Positions 17,442 to 25,276 of a DNA stretch of 64,000 bases are shown in pieces. Under the pieces are notes generated by a model. The model did not search any database, was not told the origin of the DNA, and was given only the letters and a program-made list of their open reading frames with translations. This DNA comes from UBA940 sp031548515 (GTDB lineage: Bacteria; Bacteroidota; Bacteroidia; Bacteroidales; Rikenellaceae), in assembly GCA_031548515.1 (NCBI GenBank), contig JAVBRB010000025.1:1-64000 (forward strand), written 5' to 3'. Within the stretch, counting starts at the first letter, position 1. Each line of letters opens with the position of its first letter. A program made the position numbers and the translations under genes.

Positions 17442-17489
17442 AGACCATGTAACTGAGCAAGTTCAGCTCCATGGTCTTGTTTGTTCTTG
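17442..17489 (+). terminator. Probable intrinsic terminator
   Basis: Inverted repeat AGACCATG at 17442-17449 with CATGGTCT at 17470-17477. A smaller CTGA/TCAG pair lies inside, and the repeat is followed by TGTTTGTTCTTG. It ends the permease and barrel unit. Confidence 0.65.
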
Positions 17490-17570
17490 CCGAAACATCA
17501 GATAAATCTCCCGCCTTTATTACTTTTGCAAGCGATTTGATATTTATCACGACCAGTAAATAATTGACGC

Positions 17571-17861
17571 ATGGGAATAGTAGACAGATTCGATTCTAAT
17601 AAAGAGATCGAATTGAGGGACCACCTTGCCCTGGAGAGGACAAAACTTGCGAACGAGCGCACGCTTTTCTCTTATACCCGTACCTCTTTATATTTGCTTA
17701 CCGGCGGTATCGGCCTTTTTGAGATAGAGGCCGTGTGGCATCTTCGGTGGCTGGGATGGCTCTGCCTGGCTTTCAGCCTCGTAATTTTCGCCCTGGGAAT
17801 ATACAGGTTCTTTTTATTGAGAGCACATCTCAAGTCATACGTCAGGGGCAGCCAGGAATAG
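17571..17861 (+). CDS. DUF202 small membrane protein
   Basis: 96 residues. The DUF202/YidH signature is in the first half: RDHLALERTKLANERTLFSYTRTSL, a conserved run of charged residues just before the first membrane helix (about 42-60). A second helix covers about 66-88. The family function is unknown; members are small inner-membrane proteins. A TACTTTTG box at 17521-17528 fits a Bacteroidetes -7 element, with no clear partner upstream. The gene stands alone between two hairpins. Confidence 0.85.
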   Translation: MGIVDRFDSNKEIELRDHLALERTKLANERTLFSYTRTSLYLLTGGIGLFEIEAVWHLRWLGWLCLAFSLVIFALGIYRFFLLRAHLKSYVRGSQE

Positions 17862-17865
17862 TCCT

Positions 17866-17894
17866 ATTCCGACCGGAATATCTCCGGTCGGAAT
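17866..17894. terminator. Perfect 12-bp hairpin after the DUF202 gene
   Basis: 17866-17877 pairs perfectly with 17883-17894 around an ATATC loop. There is no T-run directly after it on the plus strand, so it may terminate poorly or act as a 3' stabiliser. It starts 4 nt after the stop. Confidence 0.5.
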
Positions 17895-18266
17895 GCATCT
17901 ATGTGCCGTCACATATTTTCTTTTATTTACAGGTCGTTGCCTGTAGCGATGCCATGGGCAGCGGCGCATTCTGTGCCTCTGTGTCGGAAACCTCCATCCA
18001 TAAAGAAAATTCACGCTTCTTTTTTTCATTTGTCTGGCTTCGCACTTTGCAGATATTTATTTTTTTGATAATTATATGGCTTTATTTGATCAAAATTTTG
18101 GAATCAACACATTTCTTCGATTAAATAAGTAATTTTGTGCCGAAAATGGTGAATTGCCCTTTTTCAGGAATGGCCTGAATAAAGAAACAGAATACTACAT
18201 GCAATAATATTTAAGTGCATTTCGTTTTTTTGCGGAGTTCAGTAAGAACTAAAAACGGTAGGTAGA
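17895..18266 (+). promoter_or_regulatory. Intergenic leader upstream of the fimbrial cluster
   Basis: No convincing gene in this 370-base AT-rich stretch. A TAATTTTG box at 18130-18137 fits the -7 element, but the TTG nearest upstream is 29 nt away, so the promoter is incomplete. If used, it would give the fimbrial operon a leader of about 120 nt. I see no invertible-promoter inverted repeats. Confidence 0.35.
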
Positions 18267-19571
18267 TTGAAATTGGGAAGAATAACCCGAAGCGCGTTAA
18301 CAATTATTGCCTTGACAATATCGGGCACAATATCGGCTTTTTCTGTACCTAAAAGTAACGATCCGGCACAGCCAGAAGGCAGCCGGGATTCTATTGTTCT
18401 GAATTTCAGATTTGAAAAATCTCTTATCGACTCTAGCTTTTTATCCAACAAGCAAGCTCTTGCACGAATCGATTCCGTACTGTCGCATTCTGATCCAGCC
18501 CTTATCGACAGCATCGTGATTTACGGATACTCATCGCCCGACGGGCCTTATGATGCCAACTGGCGTGTTGCGGGAGAGAGGGCTGAATCTGTTAAGAAAT
18601 ATATAATCTCACATTTCCGGAACATAGACGAATCGTGCATATATACATATAATATGGGCGAAGACATTGCCGGTCTGCGCAATATGGTCGCTGTGGACAA
18701 CAATATGCCAGGCAGGGATAATGTTATTATGCTGATTGATTCAGGCATGACCGGCGACACTCTCGAAGACAGGATAGATGGGGCAGGCCAAGGAGGAATA
18801 AGGTACATAGTGCTGAATATGAGTAGATTTCTGCGCAGCTCAGTTATATATGTAATATACACGGCTCCCGGGCAGAAGCCTGCCGACGGAGCGACCGGAT
18901 TGCAGCCGCAGGAGCTGGGGCCGGCAGACCAGGCGGATCAGACTACTGCAGAACCTGCTGGAGAACAACCTGCTGCCACGAAGGATGCCGTTTTTCTTCA
19001 GCCCGCATCCGTAGACCCCGGTTTCTCTGCGACAAAGATCGGCAAGCGCCGTTTCCCGTTCATGGGCCTCAAGACCAACCTGCTTTATTATCCGATACTG
19101 ATGCCAAATATCGAGGCTGAATATTATATAGGCCGACGTTGGTCTGCCAATGTCGAATACCAGATCGCATGGTGGCAGTTCCCGCATCACGATCGGTTCT
19201 ATCAGGTGCAAACGGGTGGTCCGGAGTTCAGATACTGGCTGCGTCCCGACGGACAGTTCACAGGCCACTATTTCGGAGTTTACGGCACAGTCGGACTCTA
19301 CGACCTTAAGAACGGCGAAAAGGGTTATATGAGCAATTCGCTTTGGTCGACCGGGATCAGCTGGGGCTACCTGCTGCCGCTCAATGGGCGTCTTTCACTC
19401 GAATTCGGTCTGGCCCTGGGTTACATGCATACGAGTTACGACGAATATGTACGCAACTACGACCTGGGCAAACATTATGATTACCTCTACACCAGCAAAA
19501 CCTCTTATTTCGGGCCTACCAAAGTCAAGATAGGTCTGGTTTTTCGGACCGGACAAAAAGGCAAACGATAG
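18267..19571 (+). CDS. DUF3575 protein with OmpA-like N-terminal region, fimbrial cluster
   Basis: 434 residues. No ATG lies near the N-terminus. The TTG at 18267 is the likely start because a stop lies eight codons upstream and a complete signal peptide (about residues 9-26, AL TIIALTISG) follows at once. Residues 40-150 contain SIVIYGYSSPDGPYDANWRVAGERAESVK, an OmpA/peptidoglycan-binding-like turn. A Pro- and Gln-rich linker follows, then the DUF3575 barrel half beginning FMGLKTNLLYYPILMPNIEAE. DUF3575 genes head many Bacteroidetes fimbrial operons and are presumed to encode an outer-membrane accessory protein. The stop overlaps the next gene's GTG by one base. Confidence 0.78.
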   Translation: MKLGRITRSALTIIALTISGTISAFSVPKSNDPAQPEGSRDSIVLNFRFEKSLIDSSFLSNKQALARIDSVLSHSDPALIDSIVIYGYSSPDGPYDANWRVAGERAESVKKYIISHFRNIDESCIYTYNMGEDIAGLRNMVAVDNNMPGRDNVIMLIDSGMTGDTLEDRIDGAGQGGIRYIVLNMSRFLRSSVIYVIYTAPGQKPADGATGLQPQELGPADQADQTTAEPAGEQPAATKDAVFLQPASVDPGFSATKIGKRRFPFMGLKTNLLYYPILMPNIEAEYYIGRRWSANVEYQIAWWQFPHHDRFYQVQTGGPEFRYWLRPDGQFTGHYFGVYGTVGLYDLKNGEKGYMSNSLWSTGISWGYLLPLNGRLSLEFGLALGYMHTSYDEYVRNYDLGKHYDYLYTSKTSYFGPTKVKIGLVFRTGQKGKR

Positions 19572-20575
19572 TGGGAAAATTAATGGCATATATGATCCTC
19601 GTTTTTACGGCGCTGTTTTCGAGCGGCTGCCGCAAGGATCTTTGCTATGAATATCATCCTGCCGGCTACAAGGTTTTCGTGATGGTGCATGACGACAACA
19701 TCGACGTGCCGATGGGCAAGATGCGCATCGACTTTTTCCTCTATGGCACCGACAGGGTTTTCACACGTTTTGTCGCCATCGGGGGCGACTATGTGGAGCT
19801 TCCGCGCGGGCGATATTCCTCCGTGGTCTTCAACGACGATTCCGACTACATCAGCTATGCCGGTACCGAGACCGTGCGAAATTACGAGGCTTATCTGCCT
19901 TTCATTACGCGCTCGCAGTACAATATGTTATACGGCGGCCAGTTCGTGCCATATTCGGATAGTCCGGCGGCCATGCCGGTAACTGCCGGTGATGTTCATA
20001 GAGCCGTGACTAAAGGCGACGGCGTCTCTACGCTCTGCATAGGTCAGCCCGATCCGCTGTTTGCCGATACTTATGAGGAGTTCGAGGTCACAGGTAATGA
20101 CATTACCCAGCAGGAACTGCATTTCACGCCGCAGAATATGGTCGTGGTCTATCATATCAGTATGGACGTTACCGGCATGCGCAATGTCCTTATGTCGCGC
20201 GGCAGGATCAAGACCGGAGCTAACGGCAAATTCCTGTATTCGAAAGAGAGGGAGTTCGTCGATAATGTCAGCATCATGTTCGACTGCGGATGTTCCGACA
20301 CGGGTGTAAGCACTGTCGTCACATCTTTCGGGCTTATCCTCGGCCAGAGAGGAACCGATTCGTCCGATGTCATCACGTTCGAATTCCTGCTCAAAGACGG
20401 TTCGTCCGTAGCGTTCGATTTCGATATCACCGACCGTCTCACGGAAGAAATTTGCATTAGCGGCGGCGTCATAGACCTCAGCGGCCTGCATATCACCATA
20501 GAGGATGTCGACGAAAAGGGTGGTTTCGATCCCAAGCTCGAAGACTGGGGCGACGAGGAGAACATACAACTTTAA
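19571..20575 (+). CDS. DUF5119 lipoprotein, candidate fimbrial anchor
   Basis: 334 residues. The GTG at 19571 overlaps the previous stop (TAGTG). Internal ATGs at 19583 and 19592 are alternatives that keep the signal peptide, whose lipobox is LFSSGC. The mature part matches the DUF5119 pattern seen second in DUF3575-led fimbrial operons: YHPAGYKVFVMV, LPRGRYSSVVFNDDS, and a C-terminal domain ending KLEDWGDEENIQL. By position it corresponds to Mfa2/FimB-like anchors that end fimbrial growth and tether the shaft. Unlike the five genes after it, it lacks a TR(A/G) motif shortly after the lipobox, as expected if it is not processed. The anchor role is inferred from position and this absence. Confidence 0.78.
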   Translation: MGKLMAYMILVFTALFSSGCRKDLCYEYHPAGYKVFVMVHDDNIDVPMGKMRIDFFLYGTDRVFTRFVAIGGDYVELPRGRYSSVVFNDDSDYISYAGTETVRNYEAYLPFITRSQYNMLYGGQFVPYSDSPAAMPVTAGDVHRAVTKGDGVSTLCIGQPDPLFADTYEEFEVTGNDITQQELHFTPQNMVVVYHISMDVTGMRNVLMSRGRIKTGANGKFLYSKEREFVDNVSIMFDCGCSDTGVSTVVTSFGLILGQRGTDSSDVITFEFLLKDGSSVAFDFDITDRLTEEICISGGVIDLSGLHITIEDVDEKGGFDPKLEDWGDEENIQL

Positions 20576-20629
20576 CAACAGTATCAACGTTTATATTATT
20601 ATATGTCACAAACAAATACAACAAGTAAC

Positions 20630-20722
20630 CGATCGATTTTACTACAAAACCAATCAAAAAGTACAAACCAATAACAACAAAAAGCGATCAATTTATCAGT
20701 ATTATTACAAAATCAATCAAAA
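20630..20722 (+). promoter_or_regulatory. A-rich leader with imperfect direct repeat before the first fimbrillin
   Basis: Two related blocks, 20630-20660 and 20685-20722, both begin CGATC and end in ACAAAA(C/T)CAATCAAAAA, just ahead of the ATG at 20724. A-rich leaders enhance translation of strongly expressed Bacteroidetes genes that lack a Shine-Dalgarno sequence. The tandem copy suggests a duplicated enhancer. Confidence 0.5.
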
Positions 20723-20723
20723 A

Positions 20724-21746
20724 ATGAGAAAACTTATTCTTTCTGCAGCAGTGGCCGTCGCAGTAATGGCCTCCTGCGCCAAAAGCGAAACCGGCACCGC
20801 CGACAAACGCTCTTATCCCATCGGGTTCAGTGATGGCGTGATCTCCAGGGGTACCAATCCTGTCACCGACTCACGCTGGAACGTGGTCGCCGTCAAAGGC
20901 GCTGCCGGAAGCGTGGACTATGCAACCGGATCGCAGGAGTTCCTCGACGTTTACAACTACGATGCCGACGACAGGGCCAACTGTACCTACGACGGTTCCA
21001 CCGCCACCCCGAAGTACCGCTACTATGACGGCGTCAACAGCTACAAATTCATCTGCTGGGGACAGAACCTGCTGGGAGGATACCAGATTAACGCTCTTAC
21101 CGGTACCGAAGCGGCCTATACCGCCGATGCAACCGATCCCACGATCGCCTTTGCGGTTCCGGCGGCGGCCGACGTGGACCTCGTGAAAGCCATGTCGCCC
21201 GAGGTTACCCTTGCCATGCAGGCCAACACCGCCCCCGACAACAGGGTCGCCCTCACGTTCTACCACACGCTGAGCAAGGTGCGCTTCACCTTCCGCACCA
21301 CCACCTACACCCCCCAGCAGCCTATCGTCGTTACCGGCCTGAGCTTCACGGTCAACAGCAGCGAGGGCAATCTTAACGCTGCCGTGGCTGACAGCGGTAC
21401 TTGGTCAGACTTGGGCACAGCTGCAACCTACACCATCGCAGGATGGAAAGGCACTCCGCTTCCCGACGGTTCGGCCGTACTTCCCGTCGCCTATCCCTGG
21501 GCTGAAGAGACCACCGTCGCCTCCAACTCCACTTTCTACGTGATGCCCCAGCAGCTTGTCAACACCACTGACAAGATCAACCTGAGCTACACGGTCAACG
21601 GCGTTGCCGCAACCAAAGAGTTCCCGCTGGCCACCCTGCTCGAACCCGGCAAGTCGTACAACTACCAGATCACCATCGATCTGAACCGTATCGATTTTAC
21701 GGCATTGATAGAAGATTGGGCAGCAGACACTGAGATTCAGTTCTAA
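20724..21746 (+). CDS. Fimbrillin family lipoprotein, likely major shaft subunit
   Basis: 340 residues from the ATG at 20724, although the frame is open further upstream through the A-rich leader. Signal peptide with lipobox VMASC (Cys18). SRG at residues 41-43 is a candidate Arg-specific processing site. The mature protein has the two-domain, all-beta fimbrillin pattern with Ala- and Thr-rich strands (TAAVADSGTWSDLG-like loops) and closes with DFTALIEDWAADTEIQF. That terminal strand probably takes part in donor-strand polymerisation. Reasons to call it the major subunit: an A-rich leader before it, a very strong hairpin after it, and biased codon use dominated by GCC, ACC and AAC. These are inferences. 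Confidence 0.83.
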   Translation: MRKLILSAAVAVAVMASCAKSETGTADKRSYPIGFSDGVISRGTNPVTDSRWNVVAVKGAAGSVDYATGSQEFLDVYNYDADDRANCTYDGSTATPKYRYYDGVNSYKFICWGQNLLGGYQINALTGTEAAYTADATDPTIAFAVPAAADVDLVKAMSPEVTLAMQANTAPDNRVALTFYHTLSKVRFTFRTTTYTPQQPIVVTGLSFTVNSSEGNLNAAVADSGTWSDLGTAATYTIAGWKGTPLPDGSAVLPVAYPWAEETTVASNSTFYVMPQQLVNTTDKINLSYTVNGVAATKEFPLATLLEPGKSYNYQITIDLNRIDFTALIEDWAADTEIQF

Positions 21747-21775
21747 CCAACGGCGGACGCGGCCGCTGTAGCACA

Positions 21776-21807
21776 GGCCGGGAGGGGTTGAACGTCCCCT
21801 TCCGGCC
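21776..21807 (+). terminator. Strong intercistronic hairpin after the first fimbrillin
   Basis: 12-bp GC-rich stem (21776-21787 with 21796-21807, one G-T pair) and 8-nt loop, followed by A-rich sequence with no T-tract. Such a structure would protect the 3' end of a processed upstream message or partly stop transcription. Either would raise the first fimbrillin relative to later subunits. Confidence 0.7.
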
Positions 21808-21827
21808 ACAAAAAAAAGAGAAAAACA

Positions 21828-22901
21828 ATGGACACGACAAGAAAGACTATCGACAGACTTCTGCTCCGACTCTCCGGTGCGGCGGCAGCGCTCGTGATCG
21901 CATTTTCCGCGCATGGGTGTACCGGCGAACCTGAAGAATTCTCAACCCGATATGACGGAGATGTGCCCATGTCATTTACCGGCGAGGGCATTGTCCCGGA
22001 CGATTGGGATGTCACTCGGGCTGCGGTCGATTATCCGGTCGGCGCGAGTTTCGGGGTTTTGGGGTATTACACAGGCACCGGCTCGTTTGTCGCCACCACA
22101 TCAGGTTCGCTGCCGAACCTGATGTACAACCAAAAGGTAGATAATACCGCCGGCGGTTGCGTCTACTCGCCGGTGAAGTATTGGACGCCTACTCACAAAT
22201 ATACCTTTTTCGCCTACTCGCCGTATAATTCTCCGGGGGTGACGCTCTCATCGTCCACTGTTAAAGGCGATCCAAGCCTTACTCTTACGATGACAGACAA
22301 AGCCTCGGCGACGTCCGACCTCGCTTTGGCGCCCATAGTCAAGGACATAACCAGCGCAGCCAATCCCGTGCAGTTCACTTTCGCCCACGTGCTTTGCCGG
22401 GTGCGCTTTGCCGCCGTTTTCGAGACGGCGAACATCGACGCGGTACGCCTCGACCGCATCACTTTCTCGGGTATCCAAAACACGGGCAAGATTACTTCGC
22501 TCAACCGCGCCAGCTATACCGGTTCGCCATGGAGCAACATAGGAGGCAATGCCTCTTTCGACATCCTTGGTCCCGGGGCGGCCGATTCCCGCACGGTGCA
22601 GTACACGGCCGATCCCGCAGGTGTGGTATTCGAAGGTTTTGCCGCCTATCTGTTGCCCCAGAGTGCATCCGGTGTTCAGCCCATAGTCTACGAGATCGCC
22701 TACACGGTCTTTCCCGTAGGAGGCGAGCCGGTAAGCAGCACATTTATCTATTCAAGCACCTCAAACGTCCTGACATACGGCAAATCGTACCTCTATAAGC
22801 TGGTATTCAAGGATGCCACGGTCGATTTCACCGCCATGGTCGAAGAGTGGCAGAATGTGACCGACAATACAATAGACGCACACGATATTCCGTTTTATTG
22901 A
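21828..22901 (+). CDS. Fimbrillin family lipoprotein
   Basis: 357 residues. Signal peptide with lipobox SAHGC (Cys31) and TRA at residues 63-65, the presumed processing site. Typical fimbrillin phrases follow: FGVLGYYTGTGSF, YWTPTHKYTFFAYSPYN and ending VDFTAMVEEWQNVTDN. It is a probable minor shaft or accessory pilin. The ATG at 21828 lies 20 nt after the hairpin. Its stop overlaps the ATG of the next gene (TGATG), so the two are translationally coupled. Confidence 0.82.
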   Translation: MDTTRKTIDRLLLRLSGAAAALVIAFSAHGCTGEPEEFSTRYDGDVPMSFTGEGIVPDDWDVTRAAVDYPVGASFGVLGYYTGTGSFVATTSGSLPNLMYNQKVDNTAGGCVYSPVKYWTPTHKYTFFAYSPYNSPGVTLSSSTVKGDPSLTLTMTDKASATSDLALAPIVKDITSAANPVQFTFAHVLCRVRFAAVFETANIDAVRLDRITFSGIQNTGKITSLNRASYTGSPWSNIGGNASFDILGPGAADSRTVQYTADPAGVVFEGFAAYLLPQSASGVQPIVYEIAYTVFPVGGEPVSSTFIYSSTSNVLTYGKSYLYKLVFKDATVDFTAMVEEWQNVTDNTIDAHDIPFY

Positions 22902-24064
22902 TGCTTATGAGAAAATTTACGGCAACAGCCATATTTTGCGCCCTGCTCCTCTCGTGCGGAAAGGACGGCTATGAGGGCAATCCGGGCGACGCGGTGGAGA
23001 TCGGTTTCTCGGCCGCCGCGGTGGGTCTCGACTTCCGCAGCACGCGCGCCGCAGTCTATATTCCAAATACCCGCACCGTGCGCATCGTTGTCCGCAAGAG
23101 CGTTTCTACAGCCACTGCCCCCGACCTTTCCCGTCCGATAGTCGCCGAGAACACCTATTATGTCAATGGGGCGGCCACATCGACGCTGACGCCGTGCACC
23201 GTAAACGCCACGACTCTCCTGCGGCTCGGCAACGGGACGGTAATGACGCTTCCGCCGGGTTACTACGATATCTACGCCTACTCACCGGCCATACCTCTCG
23301 ACGACGGTGACAAGACCATGACCACGGTGCGCAACAACATGGACTTTATGGCCACCGCGGCATACGGTGTAAAGATAGAACCCGCGGTCGGCACCCGCAA
23401 AGCCACGGTCAACCTGCCCACGATGCAGAGGCTGTGCTCGGCCATCGGCTTCGCCGACCTGTACAACAACGAGAACCTCTACATAAAGATCAACAACGGC
23501 CTCGGCGCTGCCGGCGGAGCCGCTGCGGGACGCCAACAAGGCATATTCATCGACAATATCTACAAGGTGGGCAAATATGTCCAGGGAGCCGCCGACCTGA
23601 CTTTCCCCGAAGGGTCCGCAATAGGCCGCCAGTATCTGCTCAATGCCCTGAACGAGGCCGACGGAGCCAAAGTGCAGGATAACACCGTCAATAACCCTAA
23701 AGTTAATAACGTCGCGGATTATACCCGCCTCGGCACCGGTACCAATGTCGGCACCGGCGTTAACGTCAACATGGTTTACAACAAAGAGTTCTACGTTATG
23801 GCGGGAGCGGCGAATAATGCCGCCGCAGGCAATAAATACGCCATTACATTCGACCTCAAGTTCTATTCGGCGGTCGTGGGCGAAAGCAACGACGCCAGCC
23901 ATCCCCTGGCCACGCCGCTCATAGACGGCGCCTCGTTGAAAAAAGGAGTCAAGACGAGCTACAATATAAAAGTGGAATCGGGCGAAGCATCCAAAAAACT
24001 GGTCATAACGTCTACCATAGTGCCTTGGGATGTGACGGATCCCAAAGATGTATATATCGATTGA
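22901..24064 (+). CDS. Fimbrillin-A-clan lipoprotein
   Basis: 387 residues from the ATG at 22901 that overlaps the previous stop. An ATG two codons later (MRKFTATAIF) is equally possible. Lipobox LLLSC (Cys19) and STRA at about residues 47-50. The body has fimbrillin-like beta strands (YYDIYAYSPAIPLDDGD; a Gly- and Ala-rich insert around residues 200-215) and the C-terminal ITSTIVPWDVTDP that echoes the closing strand of the other subunits. Similarity to the common fimbrillin pattern is weaker than in its neighbours, so it may be an accessory or near-tip subunit. Confidence 0.72.
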   Translation: MLMRKFTATAIFCALLLSCGKDGYEGNPGDAVEIGFSAAAVGLDFRSTRAAVYIPNTRTVRIVVRKSVSTATAPDLSRPIVAENTYYVNGAATSTLTPCTVNATTLLRLGNGTVMTLPPGYYDIYAYSPAIPLDDGDKTMTTVRNNMDFMATAAYGVKIEPAVGTRKATVNLPTMQRLCSAIGFADLYNNENLYIKINNGLGAAGGAAAGRQQGIFIDNIYKVGKYVQGAADLTFPEGSAIGRQYLLNALNEADGAKVQDNTVNNPKVNNVADYTRLGTGTNVGTGVNVNMVYNKEFYVMAGAANNAAAGNKYAITFDLKFYSAVVGESNDASHPLATPLIDGASLKKGVKTSYNIKVESGEASKKLVITSTIVPWDVTDPKDVYID

Positions 24065-24088
24065 CAAACCCTAAGAACAGATTTTAAT

Positions 24089-25273
24089 ATGCGTTCAGGC
24101 AAATACATATTACTTTCATTGGCGCTGGCAGCATTGGTTTTCGGGTGCAGGAAGGCAGAATCCGACGCCGACGCCTCCCGGGAGGTCAATTTCTCCGTCG
24201 CCCATCCCGCGCAGACCCGCGGCTACGGTTTAACCGGATACGACGCCACCGAATTCGCCAATACGGACCAGATCGGCATCTTTGTGATGAAATCGCGCGA
24301 AGTGGGCGACGATACCCCCCAGAGCATGAGCGACATGTTCAAGAACTATTACAATGTCGGATACAACAGGTCGAGCCCTACAATCAATACATGGTCTCCG
24401 AGTACTTTAGGCAATCAGGTCACCATTTCGGTGCCGGTATTCCCCCTCGCCGAAGAGCCGCTGGATATCTACGCCTACTATCCCTGGGCCGGATTGGGTA
24501 ACAAAACCCCGGTAGGAGACGGATCGCCGGTAATCGTCAACATCGACGACACTCATAATATCCGCTTCAAGATACTCCAGAACCAGACCAACACCAATAA
24601 GAACTATTGCAATATAATGCGCGCCAGGCCCATTAAAAGGAGGACTTTCTCGATCTCGGACGCAGCTTCATACAATGTGGAACTGCAGTTCGAGCATGTT
24701 ATGAGCCTGGTCGACATTAATGTATATACCGATAATGCGAACGGATGGGATAATGGCGATATCCTCCTGCTGGACAAGGTGGTGGTGCTCGGGACGAAGG
24801 TCTCCACCGAAGGTTTCTTCGATATAGCCTCCGATACGCCCAACGTCCGAATTACCCACAACGCATCCTCGTCCAATTCGTCCGTTTACATGGTCGACGC
24901 CAATGCGGGCGGCATCAACGCTTCGCGCGTTCCCGACGCATTCTCGGGTGCCACGCCAGGCGGGCGTATGTACATGAAAAGGTCGGTCGTCATACCGCCC
25001 GTATCCCTGACTTCCGAGGACGATCCAGGCCCGGACGAGATGGGCGAACTCGAAATACTGCTGGCCATGCGGTTCCAACCGGCTGGGGGAACTGCGTATT
25101 CCTATACCAACAGGCGCTACGTGGTCAAAGGCGTCACTCTGGAAAGCGGCAAAAGATACGCATTCAACATGCGGGTCCGCAAGAACGATCCCGAGCAGCA
25201 GGTGCTGACCGTCAGGGCTTCGGCCAGCGCGGACTGGGATGCCACATATACCCTGGACACTGAATTCAATTAA
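24089..25273 (+). CDS. Fimbrillin family lipoprotein
   Basis: 394 residues. Lipobox LVFGC (Cys20) and QTRG at residues 42-45. Fimbrillin features: EFANTDQIGIFVMKSREVG, PLDIYAYYPWAG, a middle KRRTFSISDAASYNVELQFEH-type strand pair split over the domain boundary, and VRASASADWDATYTLDTEFN-like closure. It follows the preceding gene by 24 nt and precedes the DUF4906 gene by 3 nt. It is probably a minor subunit. Order in these operons often runs from shaft to tip, which would place it close to the tip; that is inference. Confidence 0.8.
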   Translation: MRSGKYILLSLALAALVFGCRKAESDADASREVNFSVAHPAQTRGYGLTGYDATEFANTDQIGIFVMKSREVGDDTPQSMSDMFKNYYNVGYNRSSPTINTWSPSTLGNQVTISVPVFPLAEEPLDIYAYYPWAGLGNKTPVGDGSPVIVNIDDTHNIRFKILQNQTNTNKNYCNIMRARPIKRRTFSISDAASYNVELQFEHVMSLVDINVYTDNANGWDNGDILLLDKVVVLGTKVSTEGFFDIASDTPNVRITHNASSSNSSVYMVDANAGGINASRVPDAFSGATPGGRMYMKRSVVIPPVSLTSEDDPGPDEMGELEILLAMRFQPAGGTAYSYTNRRYVVKGVTLESGKRYAFNMRVRKNDPEQQVLTVRASASADWDATYTLDTEFN

Positions 25274-25276
25274 ACT

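Noticed and set aside
17895..18266. Invertible promoter controlling the fimbrial operon
   Set aside because: Phase-variable promoters of Bacteroidales are flanked by inverted repeats; none is visible around the -7-like box at 18130.
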